From NCBI GenBank assembly GCA_013368375.1, contig JAACJP010000004.1, forward strand, positions 372,001-436,000: a stretch of DNA of 64,000 nucleotides. The letters are read 5' to 3'. The DNA is from Tricholomella constricta (taxonomy: Eukaryota > Basidiomycota > Agaricomycetes > Agaricales > Lyophyllaceae). Shown piece by piece: positions 29,070 to 41,148 of the stretch (positions are counted from its first letter, which is position 1; every line of letters starts with the position of its first letter). The notes beneath the pieces are model-generated. The model searched no databases, was not told where the DNA came from, and was given only the letters and a program-made list of their open reading frames with translations. The position numbers were made by a program, and so were the translations under genes.

Positions 29070-29956
29070 TCACACTCGGGATATCAGTCGAACCATTGTT
29101 CTCCCTGATTTGACTTGGTGGCCGGCTTCATCGCAGTAGACCGTTGGCCATGTCATTTGACGACGACCACGTATCTCACGCTGGAAAATGATATATTTGT
29201 ATATAGCATGGTCTGCTGCGATGATGGACCCCACAACGTGGTTTTTTTCGTAGTGCAGAAGAGGCTTGTCAACATGTGAGATAACTAATGTGATAAGGTC
29301 AAATGACGGACGAGGAGGAGGTATGTACTACCTTCCCGCCTGCAGCGCTCGTAGAGGAAAGCTCCTGAAGAGTACTTGGGAACGACTGACTCAATGAAGC
29401 GGAGATATAACATTGGTTGACAGGCGAAGCCGTTCAAAAAGCGCGTATAGAGGCCAGCATTTGCCAAATCATGTCCCCAGGTTTCGCGGATCAAACAGGC
29501 ATCAAAAGGCGATGCTATGCAGTTGTCAACTATGTCGATGATGACGGCGCCTGATGGTATGTCTTTTGCAAGACAGTCGACGCGGACAAGATGGAGACTC
29601 ATACCAAGTTGGTCGGGATGAAAGCGAATGGAAAACTACACGACGACACCGATAATGACAAAGTTGCGGTGAATCTCATTCCTGAACCTTACATTGATGG
29701 GTAGGAGCAGAAAAGGACTCGGGGTAGAACGTGGAGTGCGAAAGGATCAGCAGAAGGTATATGTGTACTTTGTTAGCACAAGGGCTTTTTCTTTTGCGAT
29801 GACGATCATGGGAACTGCAAGATGACCACAAGAAAACCGGAGATGAAGCTTGGTCTGGTCAAAGGCTCGAAGTGTAGCTTGAACAATGTCTAACGCGCCT
29901 ATGGCAGAAGGACTGGGAAGGGAGATTACTCTAGTAGGTTCCCAGAGAGCATCCAT
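29070..29956 (-). CDS. Hypothetical protein, four exons (243 aa model)
   Basis: Exons 29956-29769, 29717-29693, 29635-29332 and 29284-29070 join in frame with GT-AG introns of 47-57 bp and give 243 residues to TGA. The 25-nt second exon gives NPFLLLPIN. The third begins FSIRFHPDQLGMSLHLVRVD and the last encodes VISHVDKPLLHYEKNHVVG. The frame continuity across three short introns is the main evidence. No family is recognised and no signal or membrane segment is seen. The start could be further upstream. The first exon lies inside a tandem duplication (29891-30155), whose second copy repeats the N-terminal coding sequence with frame changes. Confidence 0.55.
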
Positions 29957-30155
29957 TCATCCCAGAGACAATCTTCCAGCTGGTGAGCCTAGAGAGTACA
30001 TGCGAGCCTCTCCTCAGGCCGGACACCGGAGTGTCCTTAACGCGCCTATGGCAGAAGGACTGGTAAGGGCGATTACTCTAGTAGGTCCTCAAGAGCATCC
30101 ATACGTCTGAATCTTCCGGCTAGTGAGATCCTCAGGCCGGACACCGGAGTGTCCT
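29891..30155. repeat. Diverged tandem duplication covering an exon
   Basis: The block starting TAACGCGCCTATGGCAGAAG occurs at 29891 and 30038 (147-bp offset). The trailing CCTCAGGCCGGACACCGGAG block occurs near 30012 and 30130 (118-bp offset), so the second unit lacks about 30 bp. It includes exon 1 of the minus-strand hypothetical gene. Confidence 0.8.
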
Positions 30156-30329
30156 CTGATCAGAGCGGCCCGACGTCAGGAAAGAAAGGCGAAATTTCAA
30201 GATGTCCCTGAGAAAGCAGCACCCAGAGTTGTCCGCCGCGACGGTGCCATGCTGGAATAGATTGAAAAAGCCGCAGCAAGGAACTGCGTTCAGGGGAGGC
30301 CTTTGAATAATACAGAGGGCAAGTACTAA

Positions 30330-31023
30330 CAGGACCCCCCTATACCCTACAAGAGGTTTGATCTTTATGCGACGAATTTGACCCCTTTTGGGCCCCAATG
30401 TCGGATTATTATGCGACGGATCTCGAACTTTTTGGGCGGAGGTTTGATTTTTTATGCGACGATTTGGCCGAGTTGGGGGCGAGGTCAGATCCTATGCGAC
30501 GATTTTTTTGAGAGGATGGTGGTGGTCGTATACTGTAGGTTCACCACATGTCCACCATTTCGAGAGATCTAAACCCTCTCAAACCTATTCAAGGCAGCCA
30601 AGAGTCCCTTACGATGTGGTCTGAGCTCTCATGAGCCAAAAGCGTTAACAATTTTATTATTCCGCATTGGGAAGCTGATGTTTGTTGATACCTGTCTTGA
30701 CGCTTCTTTCTCTTTTTTTTCCCACCGTCCAAAATACATATGATTGCTGCACGCTCGACAACGAAAATACCCAGATCTAGAGAACAATATGTATTACTTC
30801 CTTATTTCGAGTTAATGCTACGAAATGTGCCAATTCGGAGGTTTCAGTGAGGATGCGACAAAATGTGGGCCAAAAAGAGGTCGGATCGGTTATGCTGACG
30901 GAAATGACCGAAAAAGGGGTGCCCTGATCTTTATGCGACGAATACGCCGAAAATTCGTGCGACGAAAACACCCAAAATTCGCGATTTTGGATCAAACATC
31001 GATCCGCATATAGGGGGGTCCTG
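30330..31023. mobile_element. 694-bp TIR element with 6-bp target-site duplication
   Basis: Perfect 15-bp inverted ends, CAGGACCCCCCTATA at 30330-30344 and its complement at 31009-31023, are flanked by TACTAA on both sides (30324-30329 and 31024-31029). Sub-terminal direct motifs TATGCGACGA and near matches recur on both sides (about 30367, 30411, 30455, 30493, 30853, 30934, 30958). There is no transposase frame, so it is non-autonomous. Superfamily not assigned. Confidence 0.85.
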
Positions 31024-31029
31024 TACTAA

Positions 31030-31451
31030 CGCACAACAGCGCCCCGCCCAAAAAAGGAACCTACTTACCTATACTCAACTGCCACCTTCTTTCTGCCGAG
31101 TTGTAATACAGATTGGGCCAGTCACTCAGTTCGCTGAGGACTGCTACTGTAGCCTTCGACCCGCCCGCCCCGCGCTTGCAAGAATCAGAAAGTCTGGGAA
31201 GTGGGCCTTCCAACGCGACGGGCTAGACATTTCCGGCGGACCGCTCCCGCCCGAGCCCATACGAGTCGCGCCAGATTCACTTGGCATCTCGGATGCTGTA
31301 TATCTGAAGCAGAGGATTCTCCGAGAAAGTCGCCCTCACATGACAGCGCACAACGTATCTGGAGCAATAATAGATGGCGAGGTATTCGTATTCTGGAAGG
31401 CTTTAAAGCGGCTGCTCGAAGTCTCGATGTTTCACCAGCCGCGAACACCAT
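31030..31451 (+). other. Upstream region of the GH28 gene
   Basis: No gene seen. This 420-bp stretch between the TIR element and ATG 31452 should hold the pectinase promoter. I see no clear TATA box. Confidence 0.5.
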
Positions 31452-33842
31452 GTTGCTGCAAATTTCCACTCTCCTAATCGCGCATGTTTACGTAGTCGCC
31501 GCGTGGAAGACTTACACTGTTCCTCACACCGACGGACAGGATGACACGCCTGGCCTACTCGCGGCGCTGGACAACTACACGACGGACTCGACGATCCTGT
31601 TCAAGAAGGGCGTGAAGTACAATATATTTACGCCCATTACATTCCCGGTGTTGAACAACGTAGAGATCCGCTTTGAGGGCAACTTGTCGTACCCTACCGA
31701 CATTCCTGCTATCCAAGGTAATGTGCAAAGATAATCTCTCGCGAAATAAGCACTTACCATCGTTCTCTTGCAGCCATTGTCGGGTCGCCCGTAAGTCATT
31801 GACCCACCGCGCCAGAATAAATTCAATAACCTCAGAGCTGCAGAGCTTTTCTGGTCACTGGTACAACGTCTTCCCACCCAGTTTCGCAAACTGCAGAACT
31901 CACGGATATCGCCAGGTTTTCATTCAAAGGCGGCAACAACGTTACCCTTCGTGGAACGACAGACCCGAACTGGGGATGGATCGATGCGCACGGCCAGGCT
32001 GTAAGTGCATTTCAACAATAGCGATCCAAATTCCCGTGAAACTCGATTTACTCGCATTTCCAGTGGTGGAACACCCGCAATCAACTGAACCGCCCACACG
32101 GCTTCGCTTTCAGCAAGATCAATGGCGGTGTCATCAGGGACATGAAGTTGTGGAAGGTACGCGCCAATATTGTCATTCCGCGTGCAAGATATAACTCAAA
32201 CCATCTTGCGCAGCCCATCGCTTGGAACTTCGGCACGGCTGGTTCTAACAACATCCACGCTTTCAACAACAGGATTTTCGCCCTCTCCGAAAACCCCGAC
32301 AAGGTGCGTAATTGTTGTCCGTGATGTTCTCTCGTTATAACACCATCTAATCTCCAGGCCTTCCCATTCAACACGTAAGTTTCGAGCTTTTTTTTCCTCC
32401 AACTGATATAGACGAAGTAAATCGACTTTTTTTGTTAATGAATAGCGATGGTTCGTTTTCACTCTAAGTCATTTCGACGCCATACTTATCTCTGTGGATC
32501 CTACAAGGCTTCTCTGCTGGAGGATCAAACATGCTGTTCGAGAACAACTACATCCAAAATGGTGACGATTGTATCACCGTCGGAAATGGAGCGAAGAATA
32601 TCCACTTTAGGTGAATCTAAACCTTCTTTGCGTCTTAGTAATGTGAACTGACGTTGGAATAGAAACTCCTACTGCGAGGGTGGTCACGGTCTCTCCATCG
32701 GTTCGTTAGGCAAGAACGGACAAGTCGCGGATGTCCAGAATGTCTTGTACGTCCTCATCATCGGCAGTCACTCAGTATTGTATTCGTTGACATTGTCTGG
32801 CCCGAAGGATTGAAAATGTTATCATGGTAAATTACCGCTGCTTTTGTACAGTTGGTGTTTACTGAAATGATTGTAGAAAAATTCGCTCTATGGCGCTCGC
32901 TTCAAGAGCTGGACTGGCGGAAATGGCTTGGCGCGCAAGTGCGTCCATACCTCTCCCTCATGACTTGTTAAGCCTCAATACGATTACCTTGCAGTATCAC
33001 CTGGAAAAACATCGCCTTATCTGACGTCCCCTTCCCCGTACGTCGCATGCGCTGCCTGCGGTTTTACATGCAGCTTACCCATTCCCTTAACTTAACAGAT
33101 CTACATCACCCAAAAGTAAACCTGTCGTAGCTTCATATCCGACACTTGAACTGACACACTAGCGAACAGCTACTGGGACCAGAATGTGTGTAATCCAAAC
33201 TTCTCGACCTTACTTCCCTGTCTTACCCATCACCACGACCTCCACAGCTCGGACCCCGCCCTAACAGTTCCACAAACACCAACACCCGTATCCAGGACTT
33301 CAAGTTCCAAAACTTTGCCGGCTCAATCGACGAGTGGGTGTGATTCATCTCCAAATGTATCAATAAATGCTTAAGAAGAATGACCCCAGCCGTCCCGATT
33401 ACTACGAGGGAACGTGCATCAGCGATCCTTGCTGGTAAAAACCTTCCCCTCTACCGCATCATTTGTAGAGCAGAGATACTCAGTACGGTATACACAGGTA
33501 CTACGTTGAGGGCGCCACAGGCCAAGAGGTCGCCGTCTTCGATCTCTACCCCAACACTGGTACGTCCGAGTTGCAGTCCCTAGTCCCTAGTCCTTACACG
33601 CGATGACCGCATTATTCATGATTTTTTGATAGCTACGAACATCGTCACGAAGGACATCGTCGCTGTCACCAAGACCAGGAAGCCGGTGGCCGTTATGTGC
33701 GACCCCGCCACTGTACGTTACGTTTTACATCGTGCCTTTGTCGAGTGCAGCAGCACTGATATTGTGTTCTGTACAGATCTCGACGGATGTGGGCTTCAAG
33801 TGCTGGAACGGCAAGTTCATACGCACAAAGGCGGGTGTTTAA
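31452..33842 (+). CDS. Secreted GH28 polygalacturonase-family enzyme, about 20 exons
   Basis: A hydrophobic signal peptide (MLLQISTLLIAHVYVVA) starts at ATG 31452. Exons: 31452-31717, 31774-31790, 31838-31860, 31916-32000, 32064-32156, 32214-32303, 32358-32374, 32446-32450, 32508-32610, 32663-32746, 32808-32826, 32877-32938, 32995-33037, 33099-33115, 33170-33185, 33248-33337, 33379-33434, 33498-33559, 33633-33712, 33777-33842; the 33337/33379 junction is least certain. GH28 motifs are in order: NTDG (across the 5-nt exon), NGDDCITVGNG, GGHGLSIGSLG and GARFKSW. The enzyme hydrolyses pectin-type galacturonan outside the cell; RFK replaces the usual RIK. Exo versus endo action is not decided here. 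The frame is intact. Confidence 0.9.
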
Positions 33843-33933
33843 GTCGCTTTTGCGAAATGATGTACGCCACGTATTATAATGAATGGAAAGGATGCCAATA
33901 ATTCTGGCTGTTTAGAGGGGTGATTGAGCGTTA

Positions 33934-34190
33934 CGATAACTATTGATGCGATGAAGAGCAAGGGGACAACGTGCGGGGGAAGCGATGAACTAAATAATCT
34001 GAGTGCTGGAGAAATAAAGCTGTACGTCACGATATCTGGTGCAGGTGAAGTGAGGTAGAGTAATGCGATAACTATTGGTGCGATTCAAAGCAAGGGGACA
34101 GCGTGCGGAGTAAGCATTGAACTAAACGATCTGAGTTGCTGGATGAACGAAAGCTGTGCGTTATGTGAGATCTGTGAGGCGGAGGTATAA
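33934..34190. repeat. Diverged 132-bp tandem duplication
   Basis: CGATAACTATTGRTGCGAT...AGCAAGGGGACARCGTGCGG occurs at 33934 and 34066, with similar 3' parts. It lies between the GH28 stop and the convergent Mug135-like gene. Confidence 0.75.
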
Positions 34191-34221
34191 AAAAATAAAT
34201 CTAAAACCCTGCAAATTAATG

Positions 34222-35054
34222 TTCAGAAACAACCAAGCTGCACACGTAGCTCCCGCTTGGATTTCTCCAGTGTGTCGGACGAAGAAATCCTGACACCATA
34301 ATGGCGAAGCCACTTGGTAACCTGGTCGCTGCTCAGGGCGTCGATATGGGCTTTACTCGTGATGTCCTTTTCATTCTGTATCAAATCAAATCAAATCAGA
34401 AAAACGTCAGCGAGAGGGTATGCATCCCAGAGATGAAAGCGGCGTGCACGCACGCTTGGGTGGTGATTCCCATCATCATTAGGCACGGGAACGAGCGAAG
34501 AGCCTCCCTGGCCCGTAACAGCCATATTGCGCATCTAAGTCCGCACAGTCAGCTCTTTCCGTTTCCGATAAAGATAGTAAAGGGGACGGCACGCGGACAT
34601 ACCAGCGCAACCTGTCGGCGGACCGCGTCCTCGAAGCGCTCAGCGTCGAAAGCCTCTCCAAGCTCGGTCTCGATGTAATTAACGCCATCCGTGATGTCCT
34701 CCATTTTTTCGTCGAGCGCTTCGAGCTTCTCCTCGACGCTGTCGAGTTTTTCGCCCAGATCCATTACCTCGGCCGTGATGTTGCGGTTCATTTTGTTAAT
34801 TCCGTGCGCGAGCGCGTACGCCCAGGCGGGCGCCCCAGGTGGGAGAGTGACGACGTCTGCTACATCCTGTTCTTCTTCGGTGGATTTGTCCCCAGGCTCT
34901 TATACCAGGGTTGAGTAGGGTTGAGTACAGTATATGCATGCTATATACCGGAAAGGGGAGAAAACATACCAAACGGGGGTACTGCTCTGATGTCGTTCTC
35001 AAAGCGGATAGCCTCATGGATGATATCATGCACACGGTTGTAGGCTTCAAACAT
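34222..35054 (-). CDS. Mug135-like C-terminal domain protein (five-exon model)
   Basis: Exons 35054-34970, 34898-34603, 34534-34456 and 34375-34222 join in frame; an extra 5' exon is possible, up to about 35283. The product begins MFEAYNRVHDIIHEAIRFEN. It has a long coiled coil (EVMDLGEKLDSVEEKLEALDEKMEDI), a short SLVPVPNDDG segment and a C-terminal helical repeat-like end (LSSDQVTKWLRHYGV...ELRVQLGC). This plan matches agaricomycete proteins annotated as Mug135-like. They have no established biochemical role; fission-yeast mug135 was found as a meiosis-upregulated gene. The coiled coil suggests oligomerisation. Introns are 69-80 bp. The start is the weakest part of the model. Confidence 0.6.
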
Positions 35055-35687
35055 CGAAAATCAGGACCACTTTTTTTGTATATATGGAGAGAGAGAGAGA
35101 GGGTTTGGTTTGCATACGTGTATTGGGGGTTGTACTGAGAAAGGTCAGCACGCGGGTCTTGTACAATGTTGCCCATGCGATCTGGTCTGCCGTCGCGGGC
35201 AGATGAACGCCATCCGAGGGAAACCATTGCAGGAGATCATGGCCGCACGGGTGGCTTGGATTGGGGAGTCCTGCGATGGTCATGGCGGCTGCGACCTAAG
35301 GCGCGTTGGAACACCTAATATCGTTGCGCGTCACGCGACGCGTCTCGGGTGACCACACCAAAAATACATATCTACCCAGGGTAATTAATATCCCAACTGC
35401 AGAACGATAAACGATAAAATACACTCGTGTCCAAGGACGTCGTCGCTGCCTCCCATCCTCTTCGAGTCATCGGCGCCTATCACAAAAACATCACATATAT
35501 GCGGCATATATTGGCACAAATGCATAAATATCATTCTCAAGCTTATCGCGGTAATAACTAGTTACATTGTACACGGTACTCTGACCCACTAATATCACAC
35601 ACAATATATAGAAAAGGAGCGGGGGCGGAGACGAGTAAACAGAGAAGATATAAAGAAAAAAAAAAGCTGTAGCGTCTCCAGGAGCGT
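35055..35687. other. Intergenic region between Mug135-like gene and H3
   Basis: It may include an unmodelled first exon of the Mug135-like gene (minus, about 35283-35130), a GA microsatellite (35087-35102) and A-rich 3' sequence beyond the H3 stop. No other gene seen. Confidence 0.5.
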
Positions 35688-36417
<730 letters not shown>

Positions 36418-37564
36418 TACGAGTTGTTGTCGAAGAGTTGAGGATTTGTGGTGGAAGTTGCAAGATTTGCAAAATTAAAGTACGAGAGGGTGGAGGCGGG
36501 AAGAGAGGGGAGATGTGATGAGAGCCTCGATTCCAGACACAAAGTGACCCCCAAACTACACTGAAGTTCTCACGGTCTTGGAAGACGCACGAGCCACCGG
36601 ATTCTGAGCTCTTTCTGACTTGGAAGATTGCCCAAATATTTTTCTTTCGTTTTATGAGCCTTTTCCTGGCTCTTTCCCCGCAATTTTTTACGGGCATGCT
36701 CACAGGACATATACAGGCTATCTTGCGGCTTCGCTTGCGCTCAGGTTATCTCAAAGAGCAACTACAGGTGCCTCAGAAATCGGTGTAGAATGGGTGTTTG
36801 GTCGCCTTTGTCATGCTTCGAGGCGGAGCCGGCAAACTTCGGCAACTTCCGCGATGACACTTTGCGCCGGACCGTTGCCACTGGCAGGCGACTTCCGTCC
36901 GACATCCTTTGCAATCTACATACTACAACATCTGTGACTTGACATTTTTACTGAGTTCAGGACATGTACACAACAGGTTTTGAAACTTGTTCTTCATCTC
37001 GACGTCCTGTTATAGCTTTTGAAGTCTACGAGACGCCATGCATCTCTCCTTTCTGCGTTGTTCTCGACTCTTTGCAGTGGGTCGGTTCGGATTCCTCAAC
37101 GGCTCTAGCTAGGATGCTATCCGCATCGCATTGCTATACTTGCGATTTGGCGCGAGATCCTCATCGTTCTCAACCCAGACCTCAATGCCGCTTACAGGGC
37201 ACTTGTTCGATAGGATCAAATGCGAAGTATCACATGAACCGACGAGGATAAGTGGATGGGTTTACGCGCCTTAGAGTACACGGTCATATGCCGCTGGAGG
37301 CCCCTATGCATGGACTCCCCTGGACTCCCGCACTGACCGCGCGAAGGTATAACTCAAGCTCTGGCACCCTCCATTCCAGCATCTCTCGATGGTACCCAGT
37401 TCGCTTCAAAGTTCAAATTGATCACGACAGCCTTGAGAATACCGATGACGTCGTGACATCAGATATAAAAGGCCATCTCTTATTGGCGATATCCCTTGCT
37501 ATAGCCCTGCGAACGTAGGACTTATAACTCCACTCACCGTCATACGCCTCTCCAAGCCACTACA
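36418..37564. other. Intergenic region, H3 and EthD-1 promoters
   Basis: Divergent upstream regions of H3 (minus) and EthD copy 1 (plus). A TATA box, ATATAAAAGG, is at 37463-37472, about 95 bp before the EthD ATG. The block 37345-37410 recurs upstream of EthD copy 2 near 38905-38975. No gene seen. Confidence 0.6.
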
Positions 37565-38063
37565 ATGTCCATCCCATTCCGCACAGATCGTGTCCGCGTC
37601 ATCGTCTTCCTGAAGCGGAAGCCGGGCCTCACGAAAGAGGAGTTCAGCCGCTACTGGCAAGGCCCACACGCCGAACTCTTCATGTCTCTTGACATCGTGA
37701 AGAAGAACGTTATCAAGTATGAACAGGTACGTACGAGATTCATCCCTCGCCGCCGAGTATGCAGGCTCATATGGGATGCTATAGGCACACGTCAATGACA
37801 AATACATCACGGCGCCCCAGGCGATGGGCCTGACCGCGCCGGACTGGGATGGCCTTGTCGTGCTTGACGGCGAAAGCTACGACAAGTTGTTCGAAGTATG
37901 CGTCCTGAAAATAATGATAGCAATGCGAGTATGATGGCTGATCTTAGTCTAGATCTTCTTGTCCGAGGAATACGCGAGGATCGTTGCGCCCGACGAGGAG
38001 CACTTCATCGACCGCCCGAAGTGCCAGATACTGCCGCTGGATTTGTTCACCGCCATCGAGTGA
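37565..38063 (+). CDS. EthD-domain protein, copy 1
   Basis: Exons 37565-37726, 37785-37895 and 37953-38063 give 127 residues ending DLFTAIE-stop. N-terminal DRVRVIVFLKRKPGLTKEEF and YWQGPHAELF are typical of the EthD family (dimeric alpha/beta barrel fold). Members act in fungal polyketide tailoring or in degradation clusters, but many have no known reaction, and no other pathway gene is nearby. It is probably cytosolic, since no signal peptide is seen. It is the intact copy of a duplication whose second copy begins at 39116 with the same exon-intron layout. Confidence 0.88.
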
Positions 38064-39115
38064 AGTGGGAATGGAAAAGATCAAGGAATTGAATATATTC
38101 TGGATCTTGTTCTGCTATGACCATGGATTCGAGACTTATGCAGATGTACGAGTGATATTGTGCTCACTATACTCACTTTGTGCTGCGCTCAGGCACCACG
38201 AGTTAAAATGACCCCAGCCGCTACGCAATCTCAGCGCATTGATCACCTGAAAGTTACCCGCCGAAGTCACAGTCGAAATAGCTCGAACCATCGTACTTAT
38301 CTAGCAGTATGTAAGACCAATGCCCAACCTAATCTTCTGGGGTTCCAATGACTCAGACCTAGAAAATCGACATCGACATCGATAGCTAAGTATCTATCGA
38401 ACCGCCATCCCTGAGTCATCCATGTATGTTCCGACATGCTTGTTACGCCTACGCCCCATGTGGAGCACGGGTCTAGACTCGCGACAGAATGCCTTGGCCA
38501 CGTAAAATTGCGCATTCCCATTATGTTGGTGTGGCCAAACGATAGGATTAGGCAGCAATGTAGAGTATTATAATTTGGAGGTTGGATGATGGATGCAGCG
38601 GACAATTTCCAATGCGCGCTTCATTGACAAACGAGATAGAAACTTCAAGGTTGTCACGTCACGTTGACACCTGATCCGAGGATACCTGTGAGAGCCTGGT
38701 ACGCCTGGACGTGCAATCCATGGGCCATTGGACGGCGGAGAAAAACAAACCGCGCATTCGATTGGGCGGCGCGTCGTATCGTTTCACGATCACGTGCAGG
38801 ACCTTATATTTAGATTATTACGCGCGTCGCGAACACCTCTCCCGCCGAATCGTCATGGCCATATGCTGCTGGAGGCCCTGGTGCATGGAATCCCGCATTA
38901 ACCGCGCGAAGGTATAATACAAGCTCTGGCACCCTCCATTCCAGCTAGCATCTCTCGATGGTACCCAATTCGCTTCAAATCTTGACGTCGTGGCATCAGA
39001 TATAAAGGCCATATCTTATATGGAGATATCCCTCGCTATAGCCCTGCTGCGAACGTAGGACTTATAACTCCACTCACAAACAATTTCTGCGCCTCTCCAA
39101 TCGCAAGCCACAACC
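38064..39115. other. Intergenic region between EthD copies
   Basis: It includes the 3' flank of copy 1; sequence 38155-38300 matches 39637-39775 after copy 2. It also holds the duplicated promoter of copy 2, with TATAAAGG near 39001. No gene seen. Confidence 0.6.
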
Positions 39116-39691
39116 ATGTCCATCCCATTCCGCACAGACCGTGTCCGCATCATCATCTTCGTGAAGCGGAAGCCGGGGCTCTCCAAGGAGGAGTTCAGCC
39201 GCTACTGGAAAGGCCCACACGCTGAGCTCTTCACGTCCCTCGAAACCGTGAAGAAGAATGTTATCAAGTATGAGCAGGTACGTACTACATAAGCCCATCC
39301 TTCGCCGTCGAGTATACAGGCTCATTCATATCAATGGGACGATGTAGGCACACGTCAACGATAAATACATCACGGCGCCCCAGGCGATGGCGATGGGGCT
39401 CACCGCGCCGGACTGGGATGGTTTCGCCGTGTTCGACGCTGAAAGCTACGACAAGTTGTTCGAAGTACGCGTCCCGAATAAAAACCGACAGCAATGCGAA
39501 TGTGGATGGCTGACCTTGAGTTTTCAAAGGTTTTCTCGTCTGAGGAATACGCGAAGATCGCTGTACCTGACGAGGAGAACTTTATCGACCGCCCAAAGTT
39601 CCAGATATTGCCGCTGGATCTGTTCACCCCCATCATACTGTGCTCACTATACTCACTTTGTGCTGCGCTCAGGCATCACAAGCTAAAATGA
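39116..39691 (+). CDS. EthD-domain protein, copy 2, with stop-loss extension
   Basis: Exons 39116-39277, 39348-39464 and 39530-39691 are collinear with copy 1 (MSIPFRTDRVRIIIFVKRKP; YWKGPHAELF). Copy 2 has a two-residue insertion (AMAMG). Its end differs: DLFTPI runs straight into ILCSLYSLCAALRHHKLK-stop. That segment equals sequence about 100 bp downstream of the stop in copy 1 (38155-38210), so a deletion removed the original stop and fused 3' flank to the coding frame. The extension is hydrophobic and may destabilise or relocalise the protein. Same fold and unknown substrate as copy 1. Confidence 0.85.
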
Positions 39692-39885
39692 CCCCAGCCG
39701 CTACACAATCTCAGCGTCTTAATCACCTGAAAGTTACCTGCCGAAGTCACAGTCGAAATAGCACGAACCATCGTAGTCACCTGGTAGCATGCAAGGCCAA
39801 TATCAAATCTGAGCACGTCAAGAAAGAATACACCAAGAAACTTGATACCGCCAAGGGCAACATTCAAGATCCTCTGATCCTTGAA

Positions 39886-41148
39886 TCACACACCTCCACC
39901 AACTGCCTTCCACCCAATCTTGAAGAGCTTATATCCACTCTCATCCGCCCTCCCCACACCCTCCACCTTCTCCGTCACCTCCATCTCCAGCACCGCCAAC
40001 CTCAACTCCCCCGCCTGCGCCTGCACACCCCCATCCTCATCCTCATCCCCCCCAAACACCTGCGTGACAGTCCCATCCAGCCCCTCATGCCTCCCAATCG
40101 GCCTGACCGCAATGATCATCCAAAACACGCCCCCAGCCGGGTTCTCCACGCTCGGGCGCGCAAGTAGACGCTCGACACACCCGCGGAGCCAGCGCGCGTG
40201 GTCCGGGTGGTAGATGACGTCTGCAGCGAGGACAACGTCGAATGACGCGTCGAGCGGCGCGTCGTACGTCGGCGCCTCCCAGTCCAGCAGGTGCACCGAC
40301 ACATGTGCTGCGGGGGTGTTCACGGAGACGTTCGCGGACAGGTTCGCGAGGACGTCCAGGTGGTAGTCCGTTGCTACAATCGTGGGTGCAGGGCAGGCAT
40401 GCGCGAGGAGCTTGGCGGCGAGGATGCTGAGGAGGCCGGTGCCCGCGCCGAGCTCTAGCACCCTGAGGGGACGGTCAGAGCGCGATGTCAGGGAAAATGA
40501 GGCAGGGGCGGTGGAGATGCGCTCGCCGAGGCGGATGCAGCTGCCCCAGCTCTGGAGGCCGACGGAGGTATGGTCGTCATCCAACAAGGCTTCGTCTGTT
40601 AGTTCCACTAAGATCGGTGTGCCTTCGGGCGTGGGGAATGAGAAAGTGCGCACGATTGCCTGTTGTACCTCGCCCTCATCCCCGCTGAAGGCGGAAAGCA
40701 GCGACGTCGCATTATCAAGCAGGCGGTTGCGAGCTGCGTGTTCATCCGGCCCGGGCGCAAGATCGATCCAGGCGCCGGAACGCGCAATGAACCCTGTGGT
40801 CCACTTGATGGCGAACTCACGCTGCAGGGTGTCGGCTCGCAGGACCTCGAGGTGATCCGCGTCCTGGGCGTCAGAAGCGACGTGCGTAATATTCCCGGAG
40901 ATGCCGTCCTCTTCTGACTCCTCCTCTGCGGAGGCGTAGCCAGAATCTGGGACGGACTCGTCATGGATAAGTCTGGCGATGGTGCGTTTCGGTAAGGTTA
41001 TCTTTGCAGGAAGCGGGGGTGGTTTTGGCGGCCAGTAGAGGTTGCGCACTTTTTCTAAAGCATCGGCCACATCCTCGGTAGACTTGGATGAGAGGCGAAC
41101 GAGGGGAGGAAGGAACGAGGTAGGATGGGCTGAGAAGTCGGCGTTCAT
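39886..41148 (-). CDS. Methyltransf_16 family protein methyltransferase (EFM2-like)
   Basis: A single exon of 420 residues, ATG 41148 to TGA 39888-39886. The N-terminal 150 residues are a family-specific region (LVRLSSKSTEDVADALEKV). Then HTSVGLQSWGSCIRLGE and the SAM-binding motif LRVLELGAGTGLLSILAAKLL, acidic post-II ATDYH, and FDVVLAADVIYHPDHARWL. This is the seven-beta-strand Methyltransf_16 group, whose members methylate lysines on translation factors and chaperones. Length and layout resemble yeast Efm2 (an eEF2 lysine methyltransferase), but the assignment to that paralogue is tentative. It is divergent from the GON7-like gene, with 261 bp between start codons. Confidence 0.8.
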   Translation of the reverse strand: MNADFSAHPTSFLPPLVRLSSKSTEDVADALEKVRNLYWPPKPPPLPAKITLPKRTIARLIHDESVPDSGYASAEEESEEDGISGNITHVASDAQDADHLEVLRADTLQREFAIKWTTGFIARSGAWIDLAPGPDEHAARNRLLDNATSLLSAFSGDEGEVQQAIVRTFSFPTPEGTPILVELTDEALLDDDHTSVGLQSWGSCIRLGERISTAPASFSLTSRSDRPLRVLELGAGTGLLSILAAKLLAHACPAPTIVATDYHLDVLANLSANVSVNTPAAHVSVHLLDWEAPTYDAPLDASFDVVLAADVIYHPDHARWLRGCVERLLARPSVENPAGGVFWMIIAVRPIGRHEGLDGTVTQVFGGDEDEDGGVQAQAGELRLAVLEMEVTEKVEGVGRADESGYKLFKIGWKAVGGGV

